This document shows positions 6,980 to 16,416 of a DNA stretch of 64,000 nucleotides, in pieces; positions within the stretch are counted from its first letter, which is position 1, and each line of letters opens with the position of its first letter. The notes beneath the pieces were generated by a model that did no database searches, was not told the DNA's origin, and was given only the letters and a program-made list of their open reading frames with translations. The stretch covers positions 3,081,001 through 3,145,000 of the forward strand of contig NZ_CP101833.1 of NCBI RefSeq assembly GCF_024498355.1, read 5' to 3'. Origin of the DNA: Bacillus pumilus (GTDB lineage: Bacteria; Bacillota; Bacilli; Bacillales; Bacillaceae). The position numbers and the translations under genes are program-made.

Positions 6980-8773
6980 TTATTTTTTCGTCGCTTCTAA
7001 AAACTCTTCGGCATCTGCTACTGCCAGAGAAATAGCTTCTTCCCAAAATGCTTTTTGGGTGAGGTCGACGCCTAAATGCTTATATGCTAAATCTTCTACT
7101 GTCATTGAAGCTGTATCCTTTAATAAGGCGATGTATTTCTCTTCAAACGATGTACCAGCCTGCAATGCTTTTGCGTAAATACCTAGCGAGAACATGTAAC
7201 CAAATGTATAAGGGAAATTATAAAATGGTACACCTGTAATATGGAAATGCAGTTTAGATGCCCAGAAATGCGGATGGTATTCATCTAAAGAGTCCCCGAA
7301 AGCTTCCTTCTGCGCTTCTACCATCAGCTCATTTAGCCGGTCAGCCGGCACTTCTCCATGTTTACGCTCTTCATAAAAGCGCTGTTCAAATAAGAAACGA
7401 GATTGAATGTTCATGAAGAACGCCACACTCCGCTGCAGCTTATCCTCTAACAAACTGAGACGCTCCTCTTCATTTGCCACCTCTTTTAATGAAGCATCAG
7501 CCACAATCATTTCTGCGAATGTCGACGCCGTTTCAGCTACATTCATCGCATATTTACGATTGAGAATGCGAACATCCTGCATCACTTCCTGATGGAACGA
7601 ATGACCAAGTTCATGCGCTAGTGTCGCAACATTGGATGGACTTCCTGAAAAGGTCATAAAAATGCGCGATTCTCCGCTGTCAGGGAAATTTGTACAAAAG
7701 CCGCCTACACGTTTGTTTGGACGATCCTCAGCTTCTATCCAGCGTTCATTAAAGGCTTTTTCCGTAAAGGCAGCAAGCTCTTCTCCAAATCCAGCGAAAT
7801 GTTTCACAATAAAAGCAGCTGCTTCTTGATAAGGATAAATTTTGGTCTCACTGCCAATAGGCGCCCCAACATCGAACCAGCTCAGCTTATCAACCCCAAG
7901 CATGTCAGCTTTACGCTGTAGGTAATCAATGAATGGCTGCTTATGTTCATCAATCACAGACCACATTGCATCAAGGGTTTCTTGTTTCATCCGGCAAATA
8001 TCAAGCGGCTCTTTTAAAATATGATCCCAGCCTCTAGCTTCATACACTTGCAAACGAAAGCCAGCGAGATGATTGAGCGTGCTTGCAAATAAATGTTCAT
8101 CCTGCGTCCATGCATGCTCTAGGTTATGATAAACAGCCTTTCTGACTTCACGATCTGAATCATCCATCGCATTTTCCGCTTGGCCGACAGAAATCATTTG
8201 CGTTTCACCATTTTGCTCAAATGGAATGGAAATCTTATTCACTAAGCTAGAATAAAGCTCATCCCATGCGTGATATCCATCTACGGCTAATTTTTGAATC
8301 AACGTTTCTTGTTCAACAGGAAGTTGATCCTTCACACGCTCTCTGCGTTCATTTAATATGTAGCGAACATCTGAGAAGGCTTCTGCATTCATCAGTTCTT
8401 CCCACTTGTTCGAAGGAATTGCAGCAAGCGCTTGATCAAGCAGCGCAAGAATGGTTCCTAGTTCGGCTTCCAGCTTGGCAATCTTCCCTCGAAGACTGCC
8501 TGCCTTCATATCCTTTGTATTTTGAGATTGTAGACAAGATACAAATGAACCTGCTTGAGACAGTTTTTTATATGTGGTTTCATACGTGTCAAGGACAGAT
8601 GTTAACCTGCTTTCAATGTGTGTATCTTCTTTTGAAAAGGCATCCACCTTTTGGCGTAATTCATCTAGCAGCTGCTGAATGTGCTGCAAGTATGTCATAA
8701 ATTCTGGTGAAGAACTGCCTCCTTTAAAAAAGGCATCTAAATCCCACGTCTCTTGTAATGGTTTTAATCCCAA
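6980..8773 (-). CDS. M3-family oligoendopeptidase (PepF-like)
   Basis: 597 residues from a TTG at 8773, chosen because AAAGGGGG lies 7 nt upstream; the open frame to 8806 has no such site. The zinc motif HELGHSFHQ (near residue 380) with a downstream Glu in NVAETASTFAEM is the M3 signature. It is a cytoplasmic metallopeptidase that cuts short peptides. The length fits the M3B clade of about 600 residues rather than the 670-residue B. subtilis PepF, so I leave the symbol blank. It lies between the repeat element and prfB as a single-gene unit. Confidence 0.88.
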   Translation of the reverse strand: MGLKPLQETWDLDAFFKGGSSSPEFMTYLQHIQQLLDELRQKVDAFSKEDTHIESRLTSVLDTYETTYKKLSQAGSFVSCLQSQNTKDMKAGSLRGKIAKLEAELGTILALLDQALAAIPSNKWEELMNAEAFSDVRYILNERRERVKDQLPVEQETLIQKLAVDGYHAWDELYSSLVNKISIPFEQNGETQMISVGQAENAMDDSDREVRKAVYHNLEHAWTQDEHLFASTLNHLAGFRLQVYEARGWDHILKEPLDICRMKQETLDAMWSVIDEHKQPFIDYLQRKADMLGVDKLSWFDVGAPIGSETKIYPYQEAAAFIVKHFAGFGEELAAFTEKAFNERWIEAEDRPNKRVGGFCTNFPDSGESRIFMTFSGSPSNVATLAHELGHSFHQEVMQDVRILNRKYAMNVAETASTFAEMIVADASLKEVANEEERLSLLEDKLQRSVAFFMNIQSRFLFEQRFYEERKHGEVPADRLNELMVEAQKEAFGDSLDEYHPHFWASKLHFHITGVPFYNFPYTFGYMFSLGIYAKALQAGTSFEEKYIALLKDTASMTVEDLAYKHLGVDLTQKAFWEEAISLAVADAEEFLEATKK

Positions 8774-8873
8774 AGTATTTCCCCCTTTATTTGCTAATTT
8801 CATCATACAAAGGATATAGAGTCAGTATGGCGTATGTATTCCTTTATATTCATTATATTTTCTCACAATTAAA

Positions 8874-8903
8874 AAAACCCAGCAAGAAGCCGAGTTTTTA
8901 TGA
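8874..8903 (-). terminator. Rho-independent terminator of prfB
   Basis: Minus strand: AAAACTCGGC, 5-nt loop, GCTGGGTTTTTTT, a 10-bp stem with two G-U pairs. It overlaps the stop region of prfB. Confidence 0.75.
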
Positions 8904-9999
8904 TAATTTCGAACGTAAATAAGCATCGATAAATGAATCTAAATCTCCATCCATGACCGCTTGAACATTTCCCATCTCCGTATTGGTTCGATGGTCTTTC
9001 ACAAGAGAATATGGGTGGAATACATAAGAGCGAATTTGGCTGCCCCAGCCAATTTCTTTCTGTTCTCCTCTGATTTCATCCAATTCTGCCTGCTGTTCTT
9101 CGATTCGCTTTTGATAGAGTTTCGATTTCAGCATTTTCATTGCACGTTCTCTGTTTTTGATTTGTGATCTTTCTGTTTGGCATGTCACCACGACATTTGT
9201 TGGAATGTGTGTGATACGAACCGCAGAGTCCGTCGTATTGACGTGCTGGCCACCTGCACCGCTTGCACGATACGTATCAACCTTAATGTCCTCTGTACGA
9301 ATATCAATATCTATTTCTTCATTGAATTCTGGCATGACATCACAGGAAACGAAGGATGTATGTCTACGGCCAGATGAATCAAAAGGAGAAATACGCACCA
9401 AACGATGGACACCTTTTTCAGCTTTTAAGTAACCGTAGGCATTATGCCCTTTGACCAGCAATGTCACAGACTTAATTCCAGCTTCATCGCCAGGAAGATA
9501 ATCAAGTGTTTCTACCTTAAAGCCTCTGCGCTCCGCCCAGCGAGTGTACATTCTCAGGAGCATAGAACCCCAGTCCTGTGATTCAGTACCGCCTGCACCT
9601 GGGTGAAGCTCAAGAATGGCATTGTTTTTGTCGTATGGTTCGCTTAAAAGAAGCTGCAGCTCAAATTCATTAAACTGCTTCGTTAAGTTCTTCAGCTCTT
9701 TTTCAAGCTCTACATGAAGCTCCTCGTCATAATCTTCCTTTAATAAGTCATGCGTCATTTGCAGCTCTTCATGTGACTCACTGAGCTCATGATATGTATT
9801 GACATAATCCTTCAGTGCATTGGCTTCATTAATGACACCTTGCGCCTTTTGCTGATCATTCCAAAAATCAGCCTTTGACATCGTCGCTTCAAGTTCTGCG
9901 ATTTTGGCTTCCTTTGTTTCTAGGTCAAAGAGACCCCCTAAAATCAGCTAGCCTGCTAGCCATATTTTCAAGCTCTTGTCTAATTTCTACTAATTCCAT
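8898..9999 (-). CDS. prfB: Peptide chain release factor 2, with programmed +1 frameshift
   Basis: Two overlapping frames give one protein. Frame 1 starts with ATG 9999 (GAGGTG 6 nt upstream) and runs 24 codons to an in-frame TGA at 9927-9925. The site reads CTT TGA C, preceded by the internal Shine-Dalgarno-like AGGGGG. Shifting +1 at CTT continues at GAC (9926) through frame 2 to 8898. The product is 366 residues, the usual RF2 length. GGQ ([13 protein letters not shown]) for peptidyl-tRNA hydrolysis is intact; the [15 protein letters not shown] segment is also typical. RF2 recognises UGA and UAA; low RF2 favours the shift, so the gene controls itself. The frame break is not a mutation. It lies directly downstream of secA, as in B. 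subtilis. Confidence 0.97.
9920..9945 (-). promoter_or_regulatory. prfB recoding signal
   Basis: On the minus strand AGGGGGTCTCTTTGAC: a Shine-Dalgarno-like AGGGGG placed three nt before the slippery CTT, with TGA as next codon and C after it. This is the canonical RF2 autoregulatory frameshift element. Confidence 0.96.
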
Positions 10000-10066
10000 A
10001 TCCTTCACCTCATAGATGTATGGGGGCTGACATGAATAGAAAGAGGTTTTCACCTCTTCCCATTAC

Positions 10067-12592
10067 TTATTCTGTCTTCCCATGACAATTTTTATATTTC
10101 TTGCCGCTTCCGCAGTGACATGGTGAATTACGCCCAATGTCCACAACTTTACGTACCGGCTTCTTCTTCACTGTTTTCTCCTCATCACCCTCTTGAGGCT
10201 GATGAGCCGTTGTTTGCCCTTGAACAACTTCTTCACGTTCTAGGTTGTTTTGGATTTCTGATTTTAGGACATATTTGGCTACATCATCTTCAATTGAAGC
10301 CACCATATGCTCAAACATCGCAAATCCTTCCATTTGGTATTCACGAAGCGGATTCGTTTGTGCATACGCACGTAAATGAATGCCTTGACGCAGCTGATCC
10401 ATTGCATCAATGTGATCCATCCACTTCGAATCTACCGCACGAAGGACGATGACTTTTTCAAATTCACGCATTTGTTCATCGCCAAATGTTTCTTCTTTTG
10501 CATCGTATTTCTCTTTAATACGATTCATGATGAAGGACGTGATTTCATCTGCTTCTTTACCGAAGATATCTTTGACCGTAATGGCTCCTTCATCTAAATA
10601 GTTCGTGTTGATTAATTCAACAAGACCATCTAGTTTCCACTCTTCTGGAAGCTCTTCTTTCGGTGTATAGGATCCAACAGCCCGCTCAATAGAGGATTGA
10701 ATCATATTGATGACAATCGATTTCAAGTTATCAGAATCGATCACTTCAAAGCGCTGTTTGTAGATCACTTCACGCTGTTGACGCAGCACATCATCATATT
10801 GTAGAAGCTGCTTACGGGAATCAAAGTTGTTCCCCTCAACACGTTTTTGAGAAGATTCAACGGCTTTAGATACCATTTTACTTTGTATTGGTGTCGAGTC
10901 ATCCATGCCAAAGCGATCAAGCATCGCCATCGTCCGCTCTGCACCGAATCGGCGCATCAATTCATCTTCCATGGATAAATAAAATTGTGTAATCCCTGGG
11001 TCTCCTTGACGACCAGAACGTCCACGAAGCTGGTTATCAATACGGCGTGATTCATGACGCTCTGTCCCAACAACAGCCAGACCGCCCAGTTCTTTCACAC
11101 CTTCACCAAGCTTGATGTCTGTACCACGACCCGCCATGTTTGTCGCAATCGTGACGGCACCTTTTTGACCAGCTTCCTCAATAATTTGTGCTTCACGTTC
11201 ATGATTTTTCGCGTTTAACACTTGATGAGGAATGCCTTTATTTTTGAGCAGTTTAGAAATGAGCTCAGATGTCTCAACAGCAACCGTTCCAACAAGAACT
11301 GGCTGCCCTGTCATATAACGCTGGGCAACATCCTCAGCCACTGCTTTAAATTTACCCTCCATTGTGCGGTAAATTAAATCAGGTCTGTCATCACGAACCA
11401 CTGGTTTATTGGTCGGGATTGTCACAACCTGCATGTTGTAAATGTTACGGAATTCCTCTTCTTCCGTTTTCGCTGTACCTGTCATACCAGATAACTTTTC
11501 ATACATACGGAAGTAGTTCTGGAACGTAATCGTTGCAAGTGTCATGCTTTCATTCTGCACTTCAAGACCTTCTTTTGCCTCGATGGCTTGATGCAGACCT
11601 TCACTATAGCGGCGTCCTTTCATCAAACGTCCTGTGAAGGAGTCAACAATGACGACTTGGCCATCTTCCACGACATAATCAACGTCTTTTTGCATCGCAA
11701 CATGTGCCTTCAGGCCCTGAGCGATGTGATGGTTAAGCGCGACATGTTTGACATCAAACAGGTTCTCGATGCCGAATGCTTTTTCCGCTTTCGTCATTCC
11801 GCTTTCTGTCAGCTGTACACTTTTTGTCTTAATATCATACGTGAAATCGTCTTCTATTTTTAATGTACGTACAAAAGCATTTGCTTGTACGTAAAGTTTC
11901 GTCGATTTCGCTGCTTGTCCCGAAATAATAAGAGGTGTTCTCGCTTCATCAATTAAGATGGAGTCAACCTCATCGATGACGGCATAATGAAGTGGTCTTT
12001 GAACCATTTGTTCTTTGTAAAGCACCATGTTATCTCGTAAATAGTCAAAGCCAAGTTCATTGTTTGTTGAATACGTGATATCAGCGGCATACGCTTCTCT
12101 TTTTTCATCTTTGTCTAAACTGTTTAAGTTTAAGCCAACCGTTAATCCAAGAAATTCAAAAATCTTGCCCATTTCCTCCGCATCACGGCTTGCCAAATAT
12201 TCGTTGACTGTCACAATGTGGACGCCTTTACCAGAAAGAGCATTTAAATAAACAGGCATCGTTGATGTCAACGTTTTACCTTCACCTGTTTTCATCTCAG
12301 AGATGTTGCCTTCATGGAGCGCGATCCCCCCCATGAGCTGCACCTTAAATGGGAACATTCCTGTCACGCGGCGTGATGCCTCGCGAACCGTTGCAAATGC
12401 TTCAACCAACAGGTCATCCACTGATTGTCCTTTTTCCAGTTTTTCTTTCAATTCGATCGTTTTATTTCGTAAAGCCTCGTCAGATAATTTCTCAAAATCT
12501 TGAGCGAGAGCTTCAATTTCATTTGCCTTTTTTTCATATCGGCTGATCGTACGTTTCGTAGGATCAAACACTTTGTTTAAGATTCCAAGCAT
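10067..12592 (-). CDS. secA: Preprotein translocase ATPase SecA
   Basis: 841 residues from ATG 12592 (GAGGAG upstream), the same length as B. subtilis SecA; the longer frame adds nine unsupported residues. Start [20 protein letters not shown], Walker A TGEGKT, Walker [17 protein letters not shown], the [20 protein letters not shown] helicase segment and a C-terminal zinc motif [13 protein letters not shown] are all present. It drives secretion of unfolded preproteins through SecYEG. A Gln/Glu-rich linker of variable sequence precedes the zinc domain. secA and prfB follow each other at 67 nt without a strong terminator, so they are probably cotranscribed. Confidence 0.98.
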   Translation of the reverse strand: MLGILNKVFDPTKRTISRYEKKANEIEALAQDFEKLSDEALRNKTIELKEKLEKGQSVDDLLVEAFATVREASRRVTGMFPFKVQLMGGIALHEGNISEMKTGEGKTLTSTMPVYLNALSGKGVHIVTVNEYLASRDAEEMGKIFEFLGLTVGLNLNSLDKDEKREAYAADITYSTNNELGFDYLRDNMVLYKEQMVQRPLHYAVIDEVDSILIDEARTPLIISGQAAKSTKLYVQANAFVRTLKIEDDFTYDIKTKSVQLTESGMTKAEKAFGIENLFDVKHVALNHHIAQGLKAHVAMQKDVDYVVEDGQVVIVDSFTGRLMKGRRYSEGLHQAIEAKEGLEVQNESMTLATITFQNYFRMYEKLSGMTGTAKTEEEEFRNIYNMQVVTIPTNKPVVRDDRPDLIYRTMEGKFKAVAEDVAQRYMTGQPVLVGTVAVETSELISKLLKNKGIPHQVLNAKNHEREAQIIEEAGQKGAVTIATNMAGRGTDIKLGEGVKELGGLAVVGTERHESRRIDNQLRGRSGRQGDPGITQFYLSMEDELMRRFGAERTMAMLDRFGMDDSTPIQSKMVSKAVESSQKRVEGNNFDSRKQLLQYDDVLRQQREVIYKQRFEVIDSDNLKSIVINMIQSSIERAVGSYTPKEELPEEWKLDGLVELINTNYLDEGAITVKDIFGKEADEITSFIMNRIKEKYDAKEETFGDEQMREFEKVIVLRAVDSKWMDHIDAMDQLRQGIHLRAYAQTNPLREYQMEGFAMFEHMVASIEDDVAKYVLKSEIQNNLEREEVVQGQTTAHQPQEGDEEKTVKKKPVRKVVDIGRNSPCHCGSGKKYKNCHGKTE

Positions 12593-12718
12593 ATAATAAC
12601 GCTCCTCTATTTCATGCAATTTTTCGGCATGTCCAAAAGTTTGACAGGTCCATATTTACCTGCATTTATCATACCATACCTTCCTTCATTTCCAAAGAAT
12701 TTGCAATGATTTCGCACA

Positions 12719-12752
12719 AAAAACCCGCCCCTGATCAAGGGAACGGGTTTAC
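12719..12752 (-). terminator. Terminator of hpf
   Basis: Minus strand: AAACCCGTTCCCT / AGGGGCGGGTTTTTT with a small bulge, 40 nt after the hpf stop and ahead of secA. Confidence 0.7.
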
Positions 12753-12790
12753 TTTTTTTAGGTTGTTTTTAGATCAGCAGAAGCTGATGA

Positions 12791-13354
12791 TTAAGCGTTT
12801 GGCTCAATGAGTCCGTATTTACCGTCATTTCGGCGATAGACCACATTGGTCAAATTTGTCTCAGCATTTGTGAAGACGAAGAAACTATGACCTAACATGT
12901 TCATTTGGAGAATGGCCTCTTCACTATCCATCGGTTTTAAGTTGAAACGTTTTTGTCTGACGATTTCTGTTTCATCAACTTCCTCGTCATCTTGAACCGC
13001 TACATCGGCAGTGCCGTTTCCTCCAGCAAATAAGTGCTTTTTCGCACCTTGCTCGCGGAATTTACGGTTTACTTTTGTTTTGTGTTTTCGAATTTGACGT
13101 TCTAGTTTACTGGCTGCTAGGTCTACTGCATTGTACATATCCTCATTATGCACCTCAGCTCGAAGTGCTAGATCAGTCATTGGAATGGTAACCTCAACTT
13201 TAGATTCTTGATCGTTGTAAAATTTCAAGTTTACGTTGACTGAAGCATCTACATCTGACTCAAAATAACGCTCCAGCTTTCCAATTTTTTTCTCGACATG
13301 ATCTCTTAGTGCAGGTGTTACTTCGATGTTTTCTCCTCTGACATTGTAATTCAT
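12791..13354 (-). CDS. hpf: Ribosome hibernation promoting factor, long form
   Basis: 187 residues (B. subtilis Hpf/YvyD has 189). N-terminal ribosome-binding S30AE/YfiA domain (about 1-100, MNYNVRGENIEVTPALRDHV ...), acidic linker (about 112-128), and the C-terminal dimerisation domain (about 130-187, KRFNLKPMDSEEAILQMNML). The long form dimerises 70S ribosomes into inactive 100S particles. Strong site AAAGGAGG, 10 nt before ATG. Upstream are candidate sigma-B and sigma-H promoters, in keeping with stress and post-exponential control of the B. subtilis gene. Confidence 0.96.
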   Translation of the reverse strand: MNYNVRGENIEVTPALRDHVEKKIGKLERYFESDVDASVNVNLKFYNDQESKVEVTIPMTDLALRAEVHNEDMYNAVDLAASKLERQIRKHKTKVNRKFREQGAKKHLFAGGNGTADVAVQDDEEVDETEIVRQKRFNLKPMDSEEAILQMNMLGHSFFVFTNAETNLTNVVYRRNDGKYGLIEPNA

Positions 13355-13394
13355 GTAAAGAACGCCTCCTTTAAAATTAAGGATATGTAAATCT

Positions 13395-13429
13395 ATTTCT
13401 ACTTTTCCCTCCTTTTCTCCTGCTCAAAC
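13395..13429 (-). promoter_or_regulatory. Overlapping candidate sigma-B and sigma-H promoters of hpf
   Basis: Minus strand. Sigma-B-like: GTTTGA (13429-13424), 14-nt spacer, GGGAAA (13409-13404). Sigma-H-like: AGGAGAA (13421-13415), 12-nt spacer, GTAGAAAT (13402-13395). The -10 of the sigma-B site differs from GGGTAT at two bases. B. subtilis hpf is known to be read by both sigma factors. Confidence 0.5.
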
Positions 13430-13543
13430 GTAAAAAAAATGTGAATATTTATTGAAATTTGTCGAATTATGCGGTGCTTCAACTATTGCTTGATAGGTGA
13501 TGAATATATATTCGGTTGATTCTTGAAAAAGACCAGCGCGCTT

Positions 13544-15229
13544 TTAAATGTTGAAAGATGAAATAGATGTTTTCAGCGATTGAGACAAGGACTTCAAATC
13601 CTCCGCAGATGCTTTCATTTCTTCGTTCGCCGCTAGTGATTCTTCAACAGCTGCCGACATATATTCCGTCTCTTCGGAGTTCCGTTTGCCTCCTTCTTCA
13701 ATGACACCAACCGTTTGAGAAATTTCCTCTGTACTAGCTGAAATTTGCTCTGCAGTGGCTGAAAGCTCCTCTGCTTTCATCGAGATATCACGAATGGATG
13801 CCAGGATTTCATGGAAGCTCTGTTCAGACAATTGCGATACTTTCACACCTTCTGCTACATCTCGTTCAACCTTCGTCATCGATTGTGATGACCTTTCAGT
13901 ATCTTTGTTCACGTTCGCGAGTAATTGACTAATTTGATCGGTCAGCTGACTAGATTCCTCTGCCAGCTTCCTCACTTCATCTGCTACAACTGCAAAGCCC
14001 CTTCCATGTTCTCCTGCTCTTGCCGCTTCAATTGCTGCGTTTAAAGCAAGCAAGTTTGTCTGGTCGGCAATGGCGTGGATATGCCCTAACAGATCTTGAA
14101 TGCCTGTAAACTGTGCTTGTACCTTGGCCATTGTGGAATGGTGGTCATTCACAGACTCCTTAATAGAGCTCATTTGTTTCACAAACTGTTGAATGAGGGC
14201 TGCACCCTCTTCAGCCTTTTCAGTCACTGAAATTGAGTGACCCGAAACATCGGATGTGTGTTCAGCCGCATTTTGCATGCCAGTCGAGACTTCTTGAATG
14301 GCGGAAGCGACTTTTCCGACCGCATCTGATTGTTCACGTGAAGCTTCACTGACCTGTTCAATCGAGCTAGACGTCTGCTCACTAGCCGATATGGTTTGGC
14401 TGATGGTTTCTTCAAATTGAGCGGCAGAATCAGCTAATTGCTTTGATCCGTTTTGCACCTGTAAAATGAGCTCACGCAAATGAGTCGTCATTTGGTTAAA
14501 GGCTGTACCGAGCTGGCCAATCTCATTTTTAGAGGTGACTTCAATCTCTTCAATTGTGAGATCACCATCGGCCATTCTTTTTGCGGCATTTGTCACAGAG
14601 ACAATCGGTTTTGTCATTCGCTGAACGAATCTGATCCCAATCACCAAAAAGGCGAGCACAATTGCTGCACTGACAAGAATGAGTGTGAGCAATAATTGGT
14701 TACTGTCTTGATTGAGCTGATTGATTTTTTGATCTCGTTGTTTCAATTGTGTTTGTGCGAATTCTTTTGTAAAGGTATGTATTTCTTGTTCGATAGGCTG
14801 TAATTCTTGATTGAGGCGGGTGTTGAATTCCTTTTGATTTTGCATATTCAGTGAATTAAATAATCGATTGGTTGAGGTGTAGTAAAGGTAATTTTGTTCA
14901 GAAATTTGCTCTAACAGATTTTTTGCTTGTTTAACAGCACTAAGTTTTGAAGCTTCATTTGTTTTCTTATTAATATCTTCATATGTTTGCTCAATCTTCT
15001 GTAAATTCTCAGCGTCTTGCACGACCACATATGTCTTGATCTGCGCTTCCTGCTTTTGCAGAAGTGCTTCTAATTCAAGTGATGTCTGATAAAGCTTCAC
15101 TTCTTTGCTTAGAAGCGCCTTATAGGATTGATCTGTTTTGTAATAGATGAAGCTTGAAAACCCTAAAATACTGACAAACAGCACACATATGACAATAAGC
15201 CCAAATAAGAATTGATTTTTTAGTCTCAT
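13544..15229 (-). CDS. Methyl-accepting chemotaxis protein
   Basis: 561 residues from ATG 15229, preceded by GGAGGAAATT; ten further upstream residues are unsupported. Helix 1 (about 5-27), an extracytoplasmic all-helical sensor of about 150 residues (4HB type, many Gln and Glu), helix 2 (about 177-200), a HAMP domain with [20 protein letters not shown], then the long signalling coiled coil. The hairpin tip [20 protein letters not shown] is the conserved CheA/CheW contact. The ligand cannot be told. Residues such as [19 protein letters not shown] match methylation helices. It is the last gene of the fliD-S-T string; a receptor here is not part of the B. subtilis arrangement, where fliT is followed directly by hpf. 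Confidence 0.92.
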   Translation of the reverse strand: MRLKNQFLFGLIVICVLFVSILGFSSFIYYKTDQSYKALLSKEVKLYQTSLELEALLQKQEAQIKTYVVVQDAENLQKIEQTYEDINKKTNEASKLSAVKQAKNLLEQISEQNYLYYTSTNRLFNSLNMQNQKEFNTRLNQELQPIEQEIHTFTKEFAQTQLKQRDQKINQLNQDSNQLLLTLILVSAAIVLAFLVIGIRFVQRMTKPIVSVTNAAKRMADGDLTIEEIEVTSKNEIGQLGTAFNQMTTHLRELILQVQNGSKQLADSAAQFEETISQTISASEQTSSSIEQVSEASREQSDAVGKVASAIQEVSTGMQNAAEHTSDVSGHSISVTEKAEEGAALIQQFVKQMSSIKESVNDHHSTMAKVQAQFTGIQDLLGHIHAIADQTNLLALNAAIEAARAGEHGRGFAVVADEVRKLAEESSQLTDQISQLLANVNKDTERSSQSMTKVERDVAEGVKVSQLSEQSFHEILASIRDISMKAEELSATAEQISASTEEISQTVGVIEEGGKRNSEETEYMSAAVEESLAANEEMKASAEDLKSLSQSLKTSISSFNI

Positions 15230-15262
15230 AATTTCCTCCGAATGGTCTGAATTGAACAAAAA

Positions 15263-15643
15263 TTAATGAATGACATACGGCCTCATACAGGCATGTATTT
15301 CATCCATCCACTTTCTATATTCAGGTATAAAATATGATGTCAGGAATGATTGGAAGTGTATTGAAGGGAATGTATAGAAAGCTAGTATATCGAAACTTAA
15401 AAATATTTGATCAAACGAACGAATCGTTTTGGCAAAGTGCTCATTTTCAATAATTGAAAGCAGAAGGGGATGCGTTGTCTCTAAATGAAAGAAGGCATGG
15501 ATCAGATCATTAAAGATCCGATCCCCCTCCGTTTTAGCAAAATCCTTCTCAATTTCATCTAAATATCTTAGACTCTCTTCTATCGTATATAGAAGTTCAT
15601 AATATGTGGTTAATAAAATATAGTCATCTGAACGATACGCCAC
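15263..15643 (-). CDS. Hypothetical protein downstream of fliT
   Basis: About 126 residues from GTG 15643, which has AGGTGA 5 nt upstream; another GTG nine nt earlier (15652) is possible. Not recognised. It appears all-helical, acidic at the N-terminal half (EESLRYLDEIEKDFAKTEGD) and aromatic-rich at the C-terminal half (FYTFPSIHFQSFLTSYF), with no signal peptide or clear membrane segment. It starts 14 nt after the fliT stop and is followed 33 nt later by the chemotaxis receptor, so it belongs to the same transcript. A flagellar chaperone-like or receptor-associated role is possible from position alone. Confidence 0.6.
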   Translation of the reverse strand: MAYRSDDYILLTTYYELLYTIEESLRYLDEIEKDFAKTEGDRIFNDLIHAFFHLETTHPLLLSIIENEHFAKTIRSFDQIFLSFDILAFYTFPSIHFQSFLTSYFIPEYRKWMDEIHACMRPYVIH

Positions 15644-15656
15644 AGGTCTCACCTAT

Positions 15657-15998
15657 TTATTTCCGTTTATCGTAGTATACGCCGTCACTCGTCAAAGGCT
15701 GGTATGGGTTTTGATAATTCAACTGTTTCGTTTTCTTTCTTTGAATCGCTTGAATATCTGCTTTTATCCCTTTTTGGATCACCGTTAATTGCTTCGCCAT
15801 CTGCTGATCCGTTTGAATGATTTCTTTGATCTTCTCTTTTTCTTGATCGGTCAGCTCATGCTGTATATCTCTCATTAATTCGTCTCTCTCAATTAAAAAG
15901 GCGTCAAAGTCTTCAACCAACGTTTCACTTTGCGGATTTGCCTCTATTTCTGCTGCCATTTTTAATGTTTGGTCATGCAGCTGGTCTACAATACTCAT
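15657..15998 (-). CDS. fliT: Flagellar protein FliT
   Basis: 113 residues from ATG 15998 (GGGGGATCTCT upstream), the B. subtilis length; the longer frame starting at 16058 runs through fliS. Helical, charged, with no membrane segment ([40 protein letters not shown]). FliT is the export chaperone for the FliD cap. The start overlaps the fliS stop as ATGA, showing translational coupling. Confidence 0.86.
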   Translation of the reverse strand: MSIVDQLHDQTLKMAAEIEANPQSETLVEDFDAFLIERDELMRDIQHELTDQEKEKIKEIIQTDQQMAKQLTVIQKGIKADIQAIQRKKTKQLNYQNPYQPLTSDGVYYDKRK

Positions 15999-16399
15999 AG
16001 AGATCCCCCAATAGAGTGGTGACGCCCTTTTCGATCCGTTTGAATAACTTCCTTCCAAGCATCTCGGAAATCAGTTACGTATTGCTCTACTTCATTCAAC
16101 ATCTCTTCGTCATTTTGAAGATTGGCTTCAATAAGTCTCCGATAGATGTAGTCATACATACTTGCCATACTCTTTGATACATCATACGTACGATTTAAGG
16201 TGACATTTAATTCTTGGATAATGTTTTGAGCCTTTTTCAGGTTCACATTTCTCGTTTCTGCATCCTCTTTTTGAATGGCATGCTTTGCTAGTCTGATAAA
16301 CTTTAAGCATCCTTCATAAAGCATAAGCGTCAACTCGGCAGGTGTTGCGGTCTCAATAGAATTTTTCTGATAGGCGGCATAAGGGTTCTGTATTGCCAT
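15995..16399 (-). CDS. fliS: Flagellin export chaperone FliS
   Basis: 134 residues; [20 protein letters not shown] and [17 protein letters not shown] are the FliS signature. Four-helix bundle that binds the C-terminus of flagellin in the cytoplasm and delivers it to the export gate. In B. subtilis it also works with FliW and CsrA in flagellin homeostasis. Here its client gene hag is not in the window. Between fliD (18-nt gap) and fliT (4-nt overlap). Confidence 0.95.
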   Translation of the reverse strand: MAIQNPYAAYQKNSIETATPAELTLMLYEGCLKFIRLAKHAIQKEDAETRNVNLKKAQNIIQELNVTLNRTYDVSKSMASMYDYIYRRLIEANLQNDEEMLNEVEQYVTDFRDAWKEVIQTDRKGRHHSIGGSL

Positions 16400-16416
16400 A
16401 TGTTATAAACCTCCAA

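Noticed and set aside
6820..7035. Small plus-strand open frame in the 190-bp element
   Set aside because: Runs through hairpins into the antisense of the M3 peptidase; no ribosome-binding site and no similarity noticed.
8898..9999. prfB as a frameshifted pseudogene
   Set aside because: The break coincides with the known RF2 recoding signal and the joined product has the exact family length.
10036..10062. Terminator between secA and prfB
   Set aside because: A 6-bp stem (AAGAGG/CCTCTT) without a proper T-run; more likely readthrough within one transcript.
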